A stretch of DNA of 64,000 bases from Kolteria novifilia (GCA_007748055.1 CP036279.1:310001-374000), one strand, 5' to 3'. Positions 27,466 to 35,508 are shown, counted from the first letter of the stretch. The notes: a model not told the origin generated them from the letters alone. A program made the numbers and translations.

Positions 27466-27735
27466 TCACGTCTCATCCAAGGGATCATACGACATCGTCA
27501 TCTCCGATGCGACCGGGGCGGCGGCCCGCGCCGGCGCCACTCGGGGACGCCGCGGCGGCCGGGCGAAGAGATCCTTCTCGGTGAACTCGAGCTTGAAGCT
27601 CGTCCGCAGGTCCGGGTCGCCCACCGCCGGGGTCTGGGTGTAGGTGTCTTTCTCGACGTAGAATCCGGCCGTCGTCTCGCAACCGGCCGCCACCAGCAGG
27701 CACAGGATGACGCTCAGTCGGTAAAGCGTGTTCAT
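27466..27735 (-). CDS. Small lipoprotein, 89 aa
   Basis: MNTLYRLSVILCLLVAAGC is a lipoprotein signal peptide with the lipobox ending at C19. The mature part is 70 residues, first a beta-like stretch (GFYVEKDTYTQTPAVGDPDL), then a positively charged Pro/Arg/Ala linker and an acidic end. I do not recognise the family. It lies 94 bp upstream of the zinc-ribbon gene in the same direction and may share its transcript. Confidence 0.72.
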   Translation of the reverse strand: MNTLYRLSVILCLLVAAGCETTAGFYVEKDTYTQTPAVGDPDLRTSFKLEFTEKDLFARPPRRPRVAPARAAAPVASEMTMSYDPLDET

Positions 27736-28184
27736 GAGAGATGCTCCAGACTCGCTGGACGCCCCTTCTGCTCCTCATCGGGAACGTGATTTGGTGCACT
27801 CACTCGCCCTCCCCGCGGGACCGGCGAGCCGTGCTCGTGGGACCATCATCCATGACGGCCAGCGTGCGAACGGCGGCAAAAGGTGTCGGAATTCAGAGGT
27901 GACAATCGATGGTATCGCCAGGCAACTGTCCAACAAAGGACCGAGGCTCGCGAAAGGAGCCAATCCGCGTCAAACAGCGCAAAGTTTGCCGGTCAGGAAA
28001 CGTTTCGCTCGCGGAAGGAACCTCGATCAAGTCCGAACTGCACTTGCAATCGAACGTTTTTGGCTCAAGTCGCCGGGGAGGGGAGGGAGTTCCTGCTTGA
28101 CAGGACCGGTCATCGCGAACTAGTGTTAAGAATGCTCGGGGGCGGGCACTCTATTCATCGTTCAATCAACCGGGAACCGAAAGC
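27736..28184. other. Gene-free spacer before the first DUF1559 gene
   Basis: About 450 bp with no convincing open frame. A CTAG lies at 28121-28124, a site type that carries inserted repeats elsewhere in the window, but no repeat end is recognisable here. The promoters of the lipoprotein gene (left) and the DUF1559 gene (right) should be in this segment. Confidence 0.45.
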
Positions 28185-29234
28185 ATGTCCAAAGGACGCA
28201 GGGCGTTACGCGCCTTTACCTTGGTGGAACTTCTCGTCGTGATCGCCATCATCGGCGTGCTCGTGGCACTCTTGTTGCCCGCCGTGCAGCAGGCTCGCGA
28301 GTCGGCCCGCCGCTCCCAGTGCCAAAACAACCTCAAACAGATCGGCGTCGCGCTGCACAACTACATTCAAGCCCATGGAACCCTGCCGCCGGGTCACATC
28401 CTCGACCCGATCGCCGGTGACGACGAGGGGCACTGGGTCTGGACCGCGTTTATTCTGCCCTACGTCGACAAGGCCCAACTCTACGACCGGCTCAACGTCG
28501 GCAACGCCCAAGCCAGCACGGCCCTGGGTCTCAACACCGAGGAGATGCAGGCTCGCTACAACACCTTTCGCTGCCCCTCCGACGACGGCCCCAACGCCTT
28601 CGACAGCGGCTACAGCGTCACGATCAACGGCACATCCATCAGTGCCATCGGCTATACCTTCGACGCCAATCCCGGTAGCGATAACACGGGTGTGTCGCTC
28701 ACCAACTACGTCGCCGCCAACAACAACGCCTACGTTCGTGCCTACAAGGCCAGCGATCCCAACGACGGCGTCAGCGGGGCGACCGGCGTCTTCTACGAGA
28801 ACAGCGCCACCAAGCTTCGCGACGTCAGCGACGGGATCAGCAAAACGGTTTTCGCCGGTGAGCGCTACTACAGCGGCGGGGGCAACAATCTCATGCTCGC
28901 CGCGATGATGCTCGCGATCCGCGGCAACAGCAGCCCCGGCAACGGCCCCACCGCCCAAGACAAGTCGGGCAACAGTGCCTCCAACCAAGGCATGACCTCC
29001 TACGCCGGTACGAGCCATTGGGGGATCAACCCACCCCTGACGGGGAACACCTCCCAAAACATGGCCTTCAGCAGCTCCCACCCCGGCGGAGCTCACTTCC
29101 TCTTCGGCGATGGTCGCGTCGCCTTCCTCAACGAGGCGATCGACAATCACTTCTACACCGGCGGCGGCACCGTCGACAGCCTCTTCGAACGGCTGATGTC
29201 CGCCTCCGACGGCCAGATCATCGACCAGTTCTGA
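28185..29234 (+). CDS. DUF1559 protein with type IV pilin-like N-terminus
   Basis: 349 residues. The N-terminus has the prepilin motif ALRAFTLVELLVVIAIIGVL followed by VALLLPAVQQARESARRSQC, then a DUF1559 body and the late H-x-G-G-A segment SSHPGGAHFLFGDGRVAFL. DUF1559 proteins are a large planctomycete-expanded family, thought to be pseudopilins or surface/secretion components processed by a prepilin peptidase. The central part is rich in Asn, Ser and Thr. It appears to be monocistronic, with two 31-bp direct repeats just after the stop. Confidence 0.93.
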   Translation: MSKGRRALRAFTLVELLVVIAIIGVLVALLLPAVQQARESARRSQCQNNLKQIGVALHNYIQAHGTLPPGHILDPIAGDDEGHWVWTAFILPYVDKAQLYDRLNVGNAQASTALGLNTEEMQARYNTFRCPSDDGPNAFDSGYSVTINGTSISAIGYTFDANPGSDNTGVSLTNYVAANNNAYVRAYKASDPNDGVSGATGVFYENSATKLRDVSDGISKTVFAGERYYSGGGNNLMLAAMMLAIRGNSSPGNGPTAQDKSGNSASNQGMTSYAGTSHWGINPPLTGNTSQNMAFSSSHPGGAHFLFGDGRVAFLNEAIDNHFYTGGGTVDSLFERLMSASDGQIIDQF

Positions 29235-29240
29235 CCCGCC

Positions 29241-29302
29241 CGACACCGACGAACGCTGGGGCGATCCCGCCCGACACCGACGAACGCTGGGGCGATCCCG
29301 CC
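29241..29302. repeat. 31-bp unit repeated twice
   Basis: The unit cgacaccgacgaacgctggg + gcgatcccgcc occurs twice head-to-tail (29241-29271, 29272-29302) directly after the DUF1559 stop codon. It ends in cccc. The role is unknown; no hairpin strong enough for a terminator was seen. Confidence 0.8.
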
Positions 29303-29336
29303 CCAGCATCGGCCTCCCTACACGAATCCCGCCGAT

Positions 29337-29780
29337 CTACGATTTCGCCCACCGCGGTGGTTCGTCCACCAACTCGCCATCGGAGATCATCGCGCTGCCG
29401 CTCTCGCGGTTGGGAGCTTGGATCACGACGAAGACCAGTTCGGTCTGACCCGTGTTCCGCCAGGAGCGCCCGACCTCCGGCTCGCAGCGGATGCACGTCC
29501 CCGCCTCGATCGGCAAAAGCTCCCCGTCGGCGTGAAACTCCCCGCGCCCCGAGAGAAAGAGGTAGAGTTCCTCGTTAACGCGGTGCCGATGAACTTGGGG
29601 CATCGCCACCCCCGGCTTGAGGGCATTGAGCGAGACCTCCATCCCCTTCATTCCCAGCCGTCCCTTGAGAAAGCACTTCGGCACCGCCGGCATCCCGGGG
29701 ATCGCGAAGAGTTGGTCGCCCCAGGTCTCCATCGGCCCGGCCTCGTAGCGGCGGATCGTTCCCGATTCACTCGTCACCAT
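29337..29780 (-). CDS. Cupin domain protein
   Basis: 147 residues. The cupin motif 1 is VHRHRVNEELYLFLSGRGEF (H-x-H...E) and motif 2 follows after a short loop with CEPEVGRSWRNTG in place of the usual P-x-x-x-H-x-x-x-N, so the last metal ligand may differ. Small single-domain cupins bind a metal and often act as isomerases, epimerases or sensors. It is divergent from an HxlR regulator with 86 bp between starts, which suggests the regulator controls it. Confidence 0.82.
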   Translation of the reverse strand: MVTSESGTIRRYEAGPMETWGDQLFAIPGMPAVPKCFLKGRLGMKGMEVSLNALKPGVAMPQVHRHRVNEELYLFLSGRGEFHADGELLPIEAGTCIRCEPEVGRSWRNTGQTELVFVVIQAPNRESGSAMISDGELVDEPPRWAKS

Positions 29781-29810
29781 GTCCTTCTCCCTCGAATCGA
29801 ATAGATTGTC

Positions 29811-29859
29811 TTTTGCAAGGAACTTTGAACGATAGCGGCTTTCATTGCATTTTGCAAGG
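29811..29859. promoter_or_regulatory. Direct repeats between cupin and hxlR genes, candidate operator
   Basis: The 10-mer ttttgcaagg occurs at 29811-29820 and again at 29850-29859, 39 bp start to start (just under four helical turns), in the intergenic region between the divergent cupin and HxlR genes. Each copy is centred on the palindrome ttgcaa. Placement and spacing fit binding sites for the HxlR dimer. Confidence 0.5.
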
Positions 29860-29866
29860 TATCATC

Positions 29867-30229
29867 GTGGCGAACAGGAAGAAGAAACCGACCCTCGACC
29901 GACGCTCCAACTGCCCCGTCGCCTGCGTCCTCGACCTCGTCGGCGACAAGTGGACGCTGCTGGTCGTCCGCGATCTGGCCCTCGGCGTCACCCACTTCGA
30001 GGAGTTCCTCGACTCCCCCGAGAAGATCGCGACCAACATCCTCTCGGACCGGCTCAAGAGACTCCAAGCCGCCGGCTACATCACCAAGGAGACTGAACCC
30101 GCCGACAAGCGAAAGTCGATCTATACCTTCACGGAACGGGGCAAGGAACTTAAAACGCTAATGGGGTTGCTTGCTCGTTGGGGACTCAAGAATATCCCCA
30201 ACACCTCGGCCGAGCACCCGGAGTTGTGA
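29867..30229 (+). CDS. HxlR family transcriptional regulator
   Basis: The GTG at 29867 (MANRKKKPTLDRRSNCPVAC) gives 120 residues; a TTG upstream at 29813 would place the first direct repeat inside the gene and is less likely. HxlR marks are the NCPVACVLDLVGDKWTLLVV segment with the conserved Cys (C19) and winged helix ending KRKSIYTFTERGKELKTLM. HxlR proteins are MarR-like dimers, many sensing aldehydes or redox state through that Cys. It is divergent from the cupin gene. Confidence 0.88.
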   Translation: MANRKKKPTLDRRSNCPVACVLDLVGDKWTLLVVRDLALGVTHFEEFLDSPEKIATNILSDRLKRLQAAGYITKETEPADKRKSIYTFTERGKELKTLMGLLARWGLKNIPNTSAEHPEL

Positions 30230-30358
30230 GATCCTCGCGAACGTCACCCGCCCCGCGGCGCTCGTGATGGCCGGGGCAATAGGACACGGTCGACGCGGAC
30301 AGCAACCCCGAGGAGTGTCAACCAATACGCTTCATGCTCACTTGAAGAGGGAAGACGC

Positions 30359-31186
30359 ATGCCGGAGACGTCGATTGACGTTCGACTCACCCAGACGCAG
30401 CGCACCTTCGTCGCCGAGTTGACGCCCGAACTCACCGAACGACTTTGCGTCGAGAAGAAGCAACCGCGGTCGATTGCCTTCACCAAGGCCGAGCTTCTCA
30501 TCACCCGGCAAACCGTACGGCAACTCGCTCTCAAGGAGGAACACGGCACCAAGCGAATCTTTCTCCAACGCTTGGTTGACAGACTCAGCGAGGCACTCGG
30601 CGATGCCACGAAGATCGCGGCGACTCCCGTCACCAAGCGATGCTACCAGCTCAAGATCACCCTCATCGGCTCCGATCCGCCCATCTGGCGGCGAATCCAA
30701 ATGAACCACGGGACGCTCGACGAGCTTCATCACCACATTCAGCTCGCCATGGGCTGGACCAACTCGCATCTGCACCAGTTCATCATCAACGACGAGTACT
30801 ACGTCGATATCCACATTCTCGGCGAAGATGACGATTTCTCCAGGAGTCGGGATTCGACCAGGACGAAGCTCAGTGGTCTCCTGCCCCGAAACGGCAAGCC
30901 AGTGTCATTCCTCTACGAGTACGACTTCGGGGATAGCTGGGAGCACGAAGTCATCCTCGAAGGCTGGTTGCCCCTCGACAACAACGTCCGGTACCCGCGT
31001 TGCCTGGAAGGCGCGCGAGCCTGTCCCCCGGAAGATGTCGGAGGCATATGGGGATACGACGAGTACCTTGAAATCTTGGCCGATCCCAGTCACGAACGTC
31101 ACCAGTGGATGCTCATGTGGGGCGGCCCATTCGATCCCGAGGCGTTCGACGTCGAGCAAACCACCAAGGCGATGCAAGAGGGCTAG
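30359..31186 (+). CDS. Plasmid pRiA4b ORF-3 family protein
   Basis: 275 residues. The C-terminal ~170 residues match the pRiA4b ORF-3 (PF07929) family: YQLKITLIGSDPPIWRRIQM, the HLHQFIINDEYYVD segment, FLYEYDFGDSWEHEVILEG and the CLEGARACPPEDVGGIWGY motif. The N-terminal ~95 residues are a helical extension. The family is named from a plasmid and is of unknown function, often near mobile DNA. The TAG stop lies within a CTAG that is followed by sequence like one end of repeat family D (tgcatctccagttcc). Confidence 0.85.
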   Translation: MPETSIDVRLTQTQRTFVAELTPELTERLCVEKKQPRSIAFTKAELLITRQTVRQLALKEEHGTKRIFLQRLVDRLSEALGDATKIAATPVTKRCYQLKITLIGSDPPIWRRIQMNHGTLDELHHHIQLAMGWTNSHLHQFIINDEYYVDIHILGEDDDFSRSRDSTRTKLSGLLPRNGKPVSFLYEYDFGDSWEHEVILEGWLPLDNNVRYPRCLEGARACPPEDVGGIWGYDEYLEILADPSHERHQWMLMWGGPFDPEAFDVEQTTKAMQEG

Positions 31187-31250
31187 TGCATCTCCAGTTC
31201 CAATTGCCACGAGATCCGCGGCGACAACCGAGGCCCAGTAATGCGGTCCG

Positions 31251-31874
31251 CTAACCTCTCGCCCCGCACTCGTCGACCAAGAACCGCTTGGTCAGCTCGA
31301 AGAGCCGTTGGTGGCACGCGGCGTTGCCATGCAAGCCGTCCGAAGAGAGCAGGGGCGTCATGTCGGTCTCTCGAAACATACCGAAGAAGTCGAGGACCTT
31401 CACGCCAAGCGATTCCGCCACCTCGACCAGGATCGCCATGTATCGGCGGGCGTCGTCGAGACAGTAGTAAGCGTTCGTGTAGCGGTAGGGGCGGGTCCGC
31501 GACTCGTCGAAGGGGTAAGCAGTCATCACCACGGCGGGGGCGACCGACTGGGCCTTGGTGAGAAGCTCCCTCATCAGGTCGGCGAATACCTCGGGCGACG
31601 TCGCGATCGGCCCATCGGGAGCATCGCGGCGATGGCAGTCGTTGTAACCGGGATAGATCAGCAGCAGATGCGGCTTGCGAGTCCTTGCTTCGGGAACGAT
31701 CCGCTCAAGCAGTTCCGGCGTCCGCTCGCCCCAGATCCCCAGACCGAAGACGCGATTCTTCTCGTCGTTGGCTTCATGCCACAACTTTAGCCGGTTGACG
31801 AAGCCCCCCATCTCCGTGTCCGCGGTGCCGTAGATGGTGCTCGAACCGAAGACCGCGATCCGTCGAGGGTGCAT
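31251..31874 (-). CDS. SGNH/GDSL family hydrolase
   Basis: From the ATG at 31874, 207 residues. SGNH residues are visible: Ser in IAVFGSSTIYGTAD (block I), Gly in LGIWGERTPEL, Asn in IYPGYNDCHRRDAP, and the Asp/His pair in SSDGLHGNAACHQRL. No signal peptide, so cytoplasmic. Such enzymes are esterases, acylhydrolases or lysophospholipases; the substrate is unknown. A longer frame through the next gene to 32408 is a shadow of the antiporter gene. The start lies 69 bp downstream of the antiporter stop in the same direction. Confidence 0.85.
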   Translation of the reverse strand: MHPRRIAVFGSSTIYGTADTEMGGFVNRLKLWHEANDEKNRVFGLGIWGERTPELLERIVPEARTRKPHLLLIYPGYNDCHRRDAPDGPIATSPEVFADLMRELLTKAQSVAPAVVMTAYPFDESRTRPYRYTNAYYCLDDARRYMAILVEVAESLGVKVLDFFGMFRETDMTPLLSSDGLHGNAACHQRLFELTKRFLVDECGARG

Positions 31875-31942
31875 GCGTTCGCCTTCGCACTTGGGAGATC
31901 GCCTACGCTGGTCCGACCGTTCCGATTCATCGCCCACGGATG

Positions 31943-33010
31943 CTAAGTCGTTCCTGAGATCGTGTAGAGAATGAAGAGACTTAGGATGTAGATACTCGCG
32001 ACCCAACAGGAGTCGATCCCCATCCGGGCGACGGTCCGATCGCGCCGTTCGAGCAGCCCCCATAGGTAGAGACTCGTCAGGATGATGCCCACTCCCCCCA
32101 TGAAGACCACCGATTGATCGACCGCATTGACGATGGGACCGCCAAGGTACGCCAAATCGCTCGGCAAGAGCAGCGCGACTTCGAGCGAGTTCGTCCCGAA
32201 AATGTTCGAGATCGCCATCGTGTAGCCGCCTAGACGGATCGCCCCCGCCGTGGTGCTGATCTCCGGCAGCGAAGTGGTCATCGCCACGAAGGTCGCCCCG
32301 ACGAAGCCGCCCGCGAGCCCCGTTTGCTCCGCCAACGCATCGGCCGTGGATGAGACCAGGAATCCACCCAACAGGACCAACGAGCAAACGATGGCGAATC
32401 CCGCCCAAAGTCGAATGAGACTACTCGGCGACTTGAATCCGACTTCTTCCTGGCGCTTCTTCTCCGTTTCGCCCGGCGTCTCCGGCAACTCCGCCGGCAC
32501 CCACGCCTCATTCCGCGCGAAGCGATTCATCGCCACCAGGGAGAGGAGATAGACCGCCATGATCACCCACGGCCAAAACCCAAGGTAGCCGAACAGCGAA
32601 ATGTCGCCCGAGGCGATCGCCGTCACCCCGACCGCGATCTGCAGCGTCAGCAGCACCCCGCTCAGCAGCAACACCGGCTCGGGCGCCGCGAAGGTGAGCG
32701 CCCCTTTGACCATGAGGAAGTCGATCAACGCCAACAGCGCCAGTTGCATCGCGACGCCGCCGAAGAGGTTGTTCACCGCCAGCGAGGCATTCCCAAGTCC
32801 GCTCGCGGTCACCGTCGTCGCGATCTCCGGCAACGACGTCGCTCCCCCCAGAAGCAAGGCTCCCGCGAGCGCCTTGGTGATCCCGGTTCGCTCGGAGATT
32901 TCATCCGCCGTTTGCGCCAGCCGGTTGCCAGCAAACCACACCAAGCAGGCTCCAGTGAGAAAGACGCCAAGATTCAGCCAAATCGGGTAGGTCGCCAGAT
33001 CGAAGCTCAC
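31943..33010 (-). CDS. CaCA family sodium/calcium antiporter-like protein
   Basis: 355 residues with ten hydrophobic segments. The two family alpha repeats are present: LLGGATSLPEIATTVTASGL (about 53-72) and ATFVAMTTSLPEISTTAGAI in the second half, with the ion-binding Glu in each SLPE. A charged cytoplasmic loop separates them (around 175-205). YrbG-like proteins exchange Ca or other cations for Na or H at the inner membrane. It is followed by the SGNH hydrolase gene. Upstream lie family-B and family-C repeats. Confidence 0.9.
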   Translation of the reverse strand: MSFDLATYPIWLNLGVFLTGACLVWFAGNRLAQTADEISERTGITKALAGALLLGGATSLPEIATTVTASGLGNASLAVNNLFGGVAMQLALLALIDFLMVKGALTFAAPEPVLLLSGVLLTLQIAVGVTAIASGDISLFGYLGFWPWVIMAVYLLSLVAMNRFARNEAWVPAELPETPGETEKKRQEEVGFKSPSSLIRLWAGFAIVCSLVLLGGFLVSSTADALAEQTGLAGGFVGATFVAMTTSLPEISTTAGAIRLGGYTMAISNIFGTNSLEVALLLPSDLAYLGGPIVNAVDQSVVFMGGVGIILTSLYLWGLLERRDRTVARMGIDSCWVASIYILSLFILYTISGTT

Positions 33011-33062
33011 GTGGATTCCTCTCCTTCTTTGCCGATCGTCCCCTTTGCGGTCTTCCCTATCG

Positions 33063-33221
33063 CAGCCCGTTGATCTATTCGCTGCCGACTGCGAACGGCT
33101 CTTTTGACCAATCTGGGCGTTGACAAACCTCGACGAATCGACGGATTCGCCTGCGCTTTTCCTCCTTGATCTTGGCCAACATGGCTCGTTCTGGCCCTGG
33201 ACCGCTTAAATCAACGCTCTG
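33063..33221 (+). mobile_element. Family-B miniature element, copy 1 (159 bp)
   Basis: 159 bp beginning cagcccgttga and ending tcaacgctctg, inverted repeats of each other (cagcccgttga / cagagcgttga). CTAG follows at 33222-33225; the left flank reads ctat. The sequence is about 85% identical by eye to 34421-34579 in the same orientation. The element abuts a family-C element at the shared CTAG. No coding capacity. Confidence 0.75.
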
Positions 33222-33225
33222 CTAG

Positions 33226-33373
33226 TGTCTTGATTGGTTAGTTCATTGACGAAAAGACTCTTGGGCGCCATGCCCACGCTGGTCGTGGGCATGCGGAAAA
33301 CGCCTATGATTGGGCAATCTTCCGCACCATCGGAGGGCCGAGATTTGATGTAACGAACTTGCCAATCAGGACA
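33226..33373 (+). mobile_element. Family-C palindromic element, copy 1
   Basis: Bounded on the left by CTAG. The ends are inverted repeats (tgtcttgattggttagttc / gaacttgccaatcaggaca). The centre holds the hairpin catgcccacgctggtcgtgg (33269-33293) followed by gcatgcggaaaacgcctatg. A copy in the opposite orientation lies at 40084-40217, and a fragment follows the corA stop. The central hairpin is shared with many single hairpins in the window. Non-coding. Confidence 0.7.
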
Positions 33374-33501
33374 TTGGCCGGTCGCCATTCTCTAGGAACC
33401 CGGCCCAAACTCCCATCGAGATTTCCTCTTCGGAAACCAACCTCCATGCGGACAACAAGGACCCCCGATCGGAGCCCTCCCGCACCGAGGGACGCCAGCA
33501 T

Positions 33502-34062
33502 TCACCGAGTCTCGCGGCTTTCGCCGACCCCCGCCAACTCCTCGTAGCCGGGAAGCGAATCGACCGTGTCGAGTTCCCCATCCTTCCCCTTGATCACGAC
33601 AGACATCTCCGCGTCCGGTTCGAGCGTCACCACCGCGACCTCCCGCAGTGACCCGATTCCCCGTTCGCGAATCGCCGAGATGATCTCGCCTCGGCAAACG
33701 CGTTGTTTTCTCATCTCCGCATCGTCAAACTGCTCGTTGGCGTAGAGGATGGAAGGCGTCGCCAGGAAGAGCCCCCGCGCCCATTCCCAGTGACTCGTCG
33801 CCGTCGTCAGCAGATATTGAAAGCCCAACAGCAGCGCCATCGCGAGCGCCCCATCCGCGACGGTCACGTCCTTCAGGATTGCCATCGACGCGAAGACCGA
33901 GCCGACCGCGACGGTCACCATCCAATCAAAGTTGTTCATCTTCGACGTCGACCGCTTTCCCGCGAGCCGCACGTAGACGATCAAGATGAGGTAGCCGACC
34001 AACGCGCTGACGGCGATCTTGTAGAGGCTGTCCCACGACTCAAACCACGCCGAGTTTCCCAA
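33502..34062 (-). CDS. DUF421/YetF-like membrane protein
   Basis: 186 residues. Three hydrophobic helices at the N-terminus (15-35, 48-65 and 68-88) include the family motif VRLAGKRSTSKMNNFDWMV. A soluble domain follows with the YetF-type YANEQFDDAEMRKQRVCRGE and a beta-rich end AVVTLEPDAEMSVVIKG. The function is unknown; YetF proteins may aid spore germination in Bacillus, which does not apply here. Single gene. Confidence 0.87.
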   Translation of the reverse strand: MGNSAWFESWDSLYKIAVSALVGYLILIVYVRLAGKRSTSKMNNFDWMVTVAVGSVFASMAILKDVTVADGALAMALLLGFQYLLTTATSHWEWARGLFLATPSILYANEQFDDAEMRKQRVCRGEIISAIRERGIGSLREVAVVTLEPDAEMSVVIKGKDGELDTVDSLPGYEELAGVGESRETR

Positions 34063-34204
34063 CGCTCACCTCCGCATCCCGATCGTCGCCCTCCACCACC
34101 AACGCAGCGGCCCGATGGCGACGTGTTTCTCCCACCGCGCGTCCATCGTTGCAAATCGCTCGCCATTCGCGGCATTCTTTCGACATCCCCGAAACGCGAC
34201 CCGT

Positions 34205-34247
34205 CTTCTCCCCTCTCCCGCCGGGAGACGGGCCAGGGGTGAGGGGG
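34205..34247. repeat. Dispersed GC-rich hairpin downstream of no gene
   Basis: The segment ctctcccgccgggagacggg (about 34215-34234), then ccaggggtgaggg, has short inverted parts (tctcccgccgggaga) and the composition of repeat units that are widespread in planctomycete genomes. It lies upstream of the DUF421 start with no gene of its own. Confidence 0.45.
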
Positions 34248-34420
34248 TTCGTCTTCACAAACGCTTCTTGAGAAACCAGACGTCAAGCTCAGACGACCTG
34301 GACCATCGCTGACCATGGCCCCTCCCAACTGGTCGCTCACGAACCAGCCACGCGAGACCTCGACTCCCTCTATGTCGAGGCAATTCGCCACCCGCGAACA
34401 GACAGCCATTGGACGGCTAG

Positions 34421-34579
34421 CAGCCCGTTGACCTATTCGATGCAGGCTACGAACGGCCCTCTTGACCAATCTCGGCGTCCACAAAACTCGACGAATCCAC
34501 AGATTCGCCTCCGTTTCTTCTCCTTGATCTTGGCCAACATGGCTCGTTCCCGCCTTGGCCCGCTTAAATCAACGGACTG
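34421..34579 (+). mobile_element. Family-B miniature element, copy 2 (159 bp)
   Basis: 159 bp flanked by CTAG on both sides (34417-34420 and 34580-34583), with ends cagcccgttga and tcaacggactg (10 of 11 inverted). Same orientation and same length as 33063-33221, about 85% identical. The clean 4-bp CTAG on both sides is the clearest target duplication for this family. After the right CTAG the sequence tgccctggtccatc resembles a family-D end. Confidence 0.78.
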
Positions 34580-34629
34580 CTAGTGCCCTGGTCCATCGAA
34601 ATCGTTGGGGCTTGACGGTGCGCTTGCCC

Positions 34630-34782
34630 CTACCGAACGTGGCCGACAACGAGGACATCGCCGTCGGGATCGGGCACGCCGAGGTAGGCATCCCAGCGCA
34701 TGTCCAGATGGCGCGTCGGGTTCGGCCGCGGCATCTTCCCGTAGGGCAGGCCATTGCCTGCCATTCTCTTCTCTCGTGACAT
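34630..34782 (-). CDS. Possible small protein, 50 aa
   Basis: An ATG at 34782 with ggcggaga just upstream opens a 50-residue frame: MSREKRMAGNGLPYGKMPRP, continuing through HLDMRWDAYLGVPDPDGDVL and ending VVGHVR. The composition (Trp, Tyr, Asp, Gly) is unlike random GC-rich frames, so it may be a real short gene or the 3' remnant of a longer one. I do not recognise it. It lies among repeat elements, which lowers confidence. Confidence 0.3.
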   Translation of the reverse strand: MSREKRMAGNGLPYGKMPRPNPTRHLDMRWDAYLGVPDPDGDVLVVGHVR

Positions 34783-34878
34783 GTCTCCGCCGGTTGGAGC
34801 GACCAAGCCTCAACCCGAGGCCTTCACCGTTGGCCTTGCCATCCGCAACCTGTGGCGGTGGGTCAAGCATCCACCCGA

Positions 34879-35220
34879 CGTGAATTCAACGGCAACGCCA
34901 TCGACTAGCACTTCCTCAACGCCAGCGCCGTCGACTAGCACTTCCTCAACGCCAACGCCGTCGACTAGCACTTCCTCAACGCCAACGCCGTCGACTAGGC
35001 TCCGTCTCAAAAGTCGGCTCTGGCTTCGGCTGGCTGCGTCGGCGCGGGACTTTGTCGGGCTGCATCGACGAATCCAGTGGATTCGCCTGCTTCGCCCTCC
35101 TCGTCCCGCACCAACTCGCTGAGCCTCGGACCAACGATCAACTTTTGAGACGAAGCCTAGCACTTCCTCAACGGCAACGCCGTCGACTAGCACTTCTTCA
35201 ACGGCAACGCCGTTGTCTAG
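34879..35220. repeat. 30-bp tandem array with CTAG in each unit, split by a family-A insertion
   Basis: CTAG recurs exactly every 30 bp at 34905, 34935, 34965 and 34995, then again at 35157, 35187 and 35217 after a 162-bp interruption. Each unit reads ctagcacttcctcaacgcca then acgccgtcga with small changes. Units on the right carry aacggcaacgccgtt, a 6-bp stem with 3-base loop. Units abut with no spacers. Removing 34999-35160 restores a regular array. Confidence 0.9.
34999..35156 (-). mobile_element. Family-A miniature element, copy 2 (158 bp) inside tandem array
   Basis: Flanked by CTAG at 34995-34998 and 35157-35160. Its reverse complement is identical by eye to 11641-11798 over all 158 bases. 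Comparison with uninterrupted units of the array shows that one CTAG in the empty site has become two, so CTAG is the target duplication. Ends: gctccgtctcaaaagtcg and, inverted, gcttcgtctcaaaagttg. Confidence 0.9.
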
Positions 35221-35508
35221 TGAAGCCCAGGGTCGCGCTTCGCGCACCCTGGGTACCAACCGGCCATCCTCCAAACGCCGAAGGTGTTTTCTAACCCTTC
35301 GCACCAGGCGTTTCCTCCGCTAGAAAAACCCTTCCAGGGTTTCCGGCGCTCGGCGCGATCCCATCTTCATTGGGCAATGCTTTCGGCATAGGACCCGGCC
35401 ATCAACGCGGCATTGCCTGTCGCACCGAGCACACTTCCAGACATGACCACGTCGGACGAGGAAGGCGAGGTTCAGCCTCCCGTAACTTCCGGACGACGGG
35501 CGGACGCC
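35221..35508. other. Spacer with hairpin, no gene
   Basis: Contains a strong inverted repeat, cccagggtcgcgc-ttc-gcgcaccctggg, at about 35226-35254. It is of the same style as the cccaggttg hairpin at 21311 and 62655. The rest has no protein-like frame. This segment lies downstream of msrA (which ends at 35509), so the hairpin could end its transcript, but there is no T run. Confidence 0.5.

Noticed and set aside
28206-29309. Minus-strand 367-codon frame opposite the DUF1559 gene
   Set aside because: It is Gly/Val/Ala-rich with no start signal. The plus strand has the pilin motif and DUF1559 pattern.
34879-35220. CRISPR array
   Set aside because: Repeats are regular at 30 bp but abut directly without spacers, and no cas genes are near.
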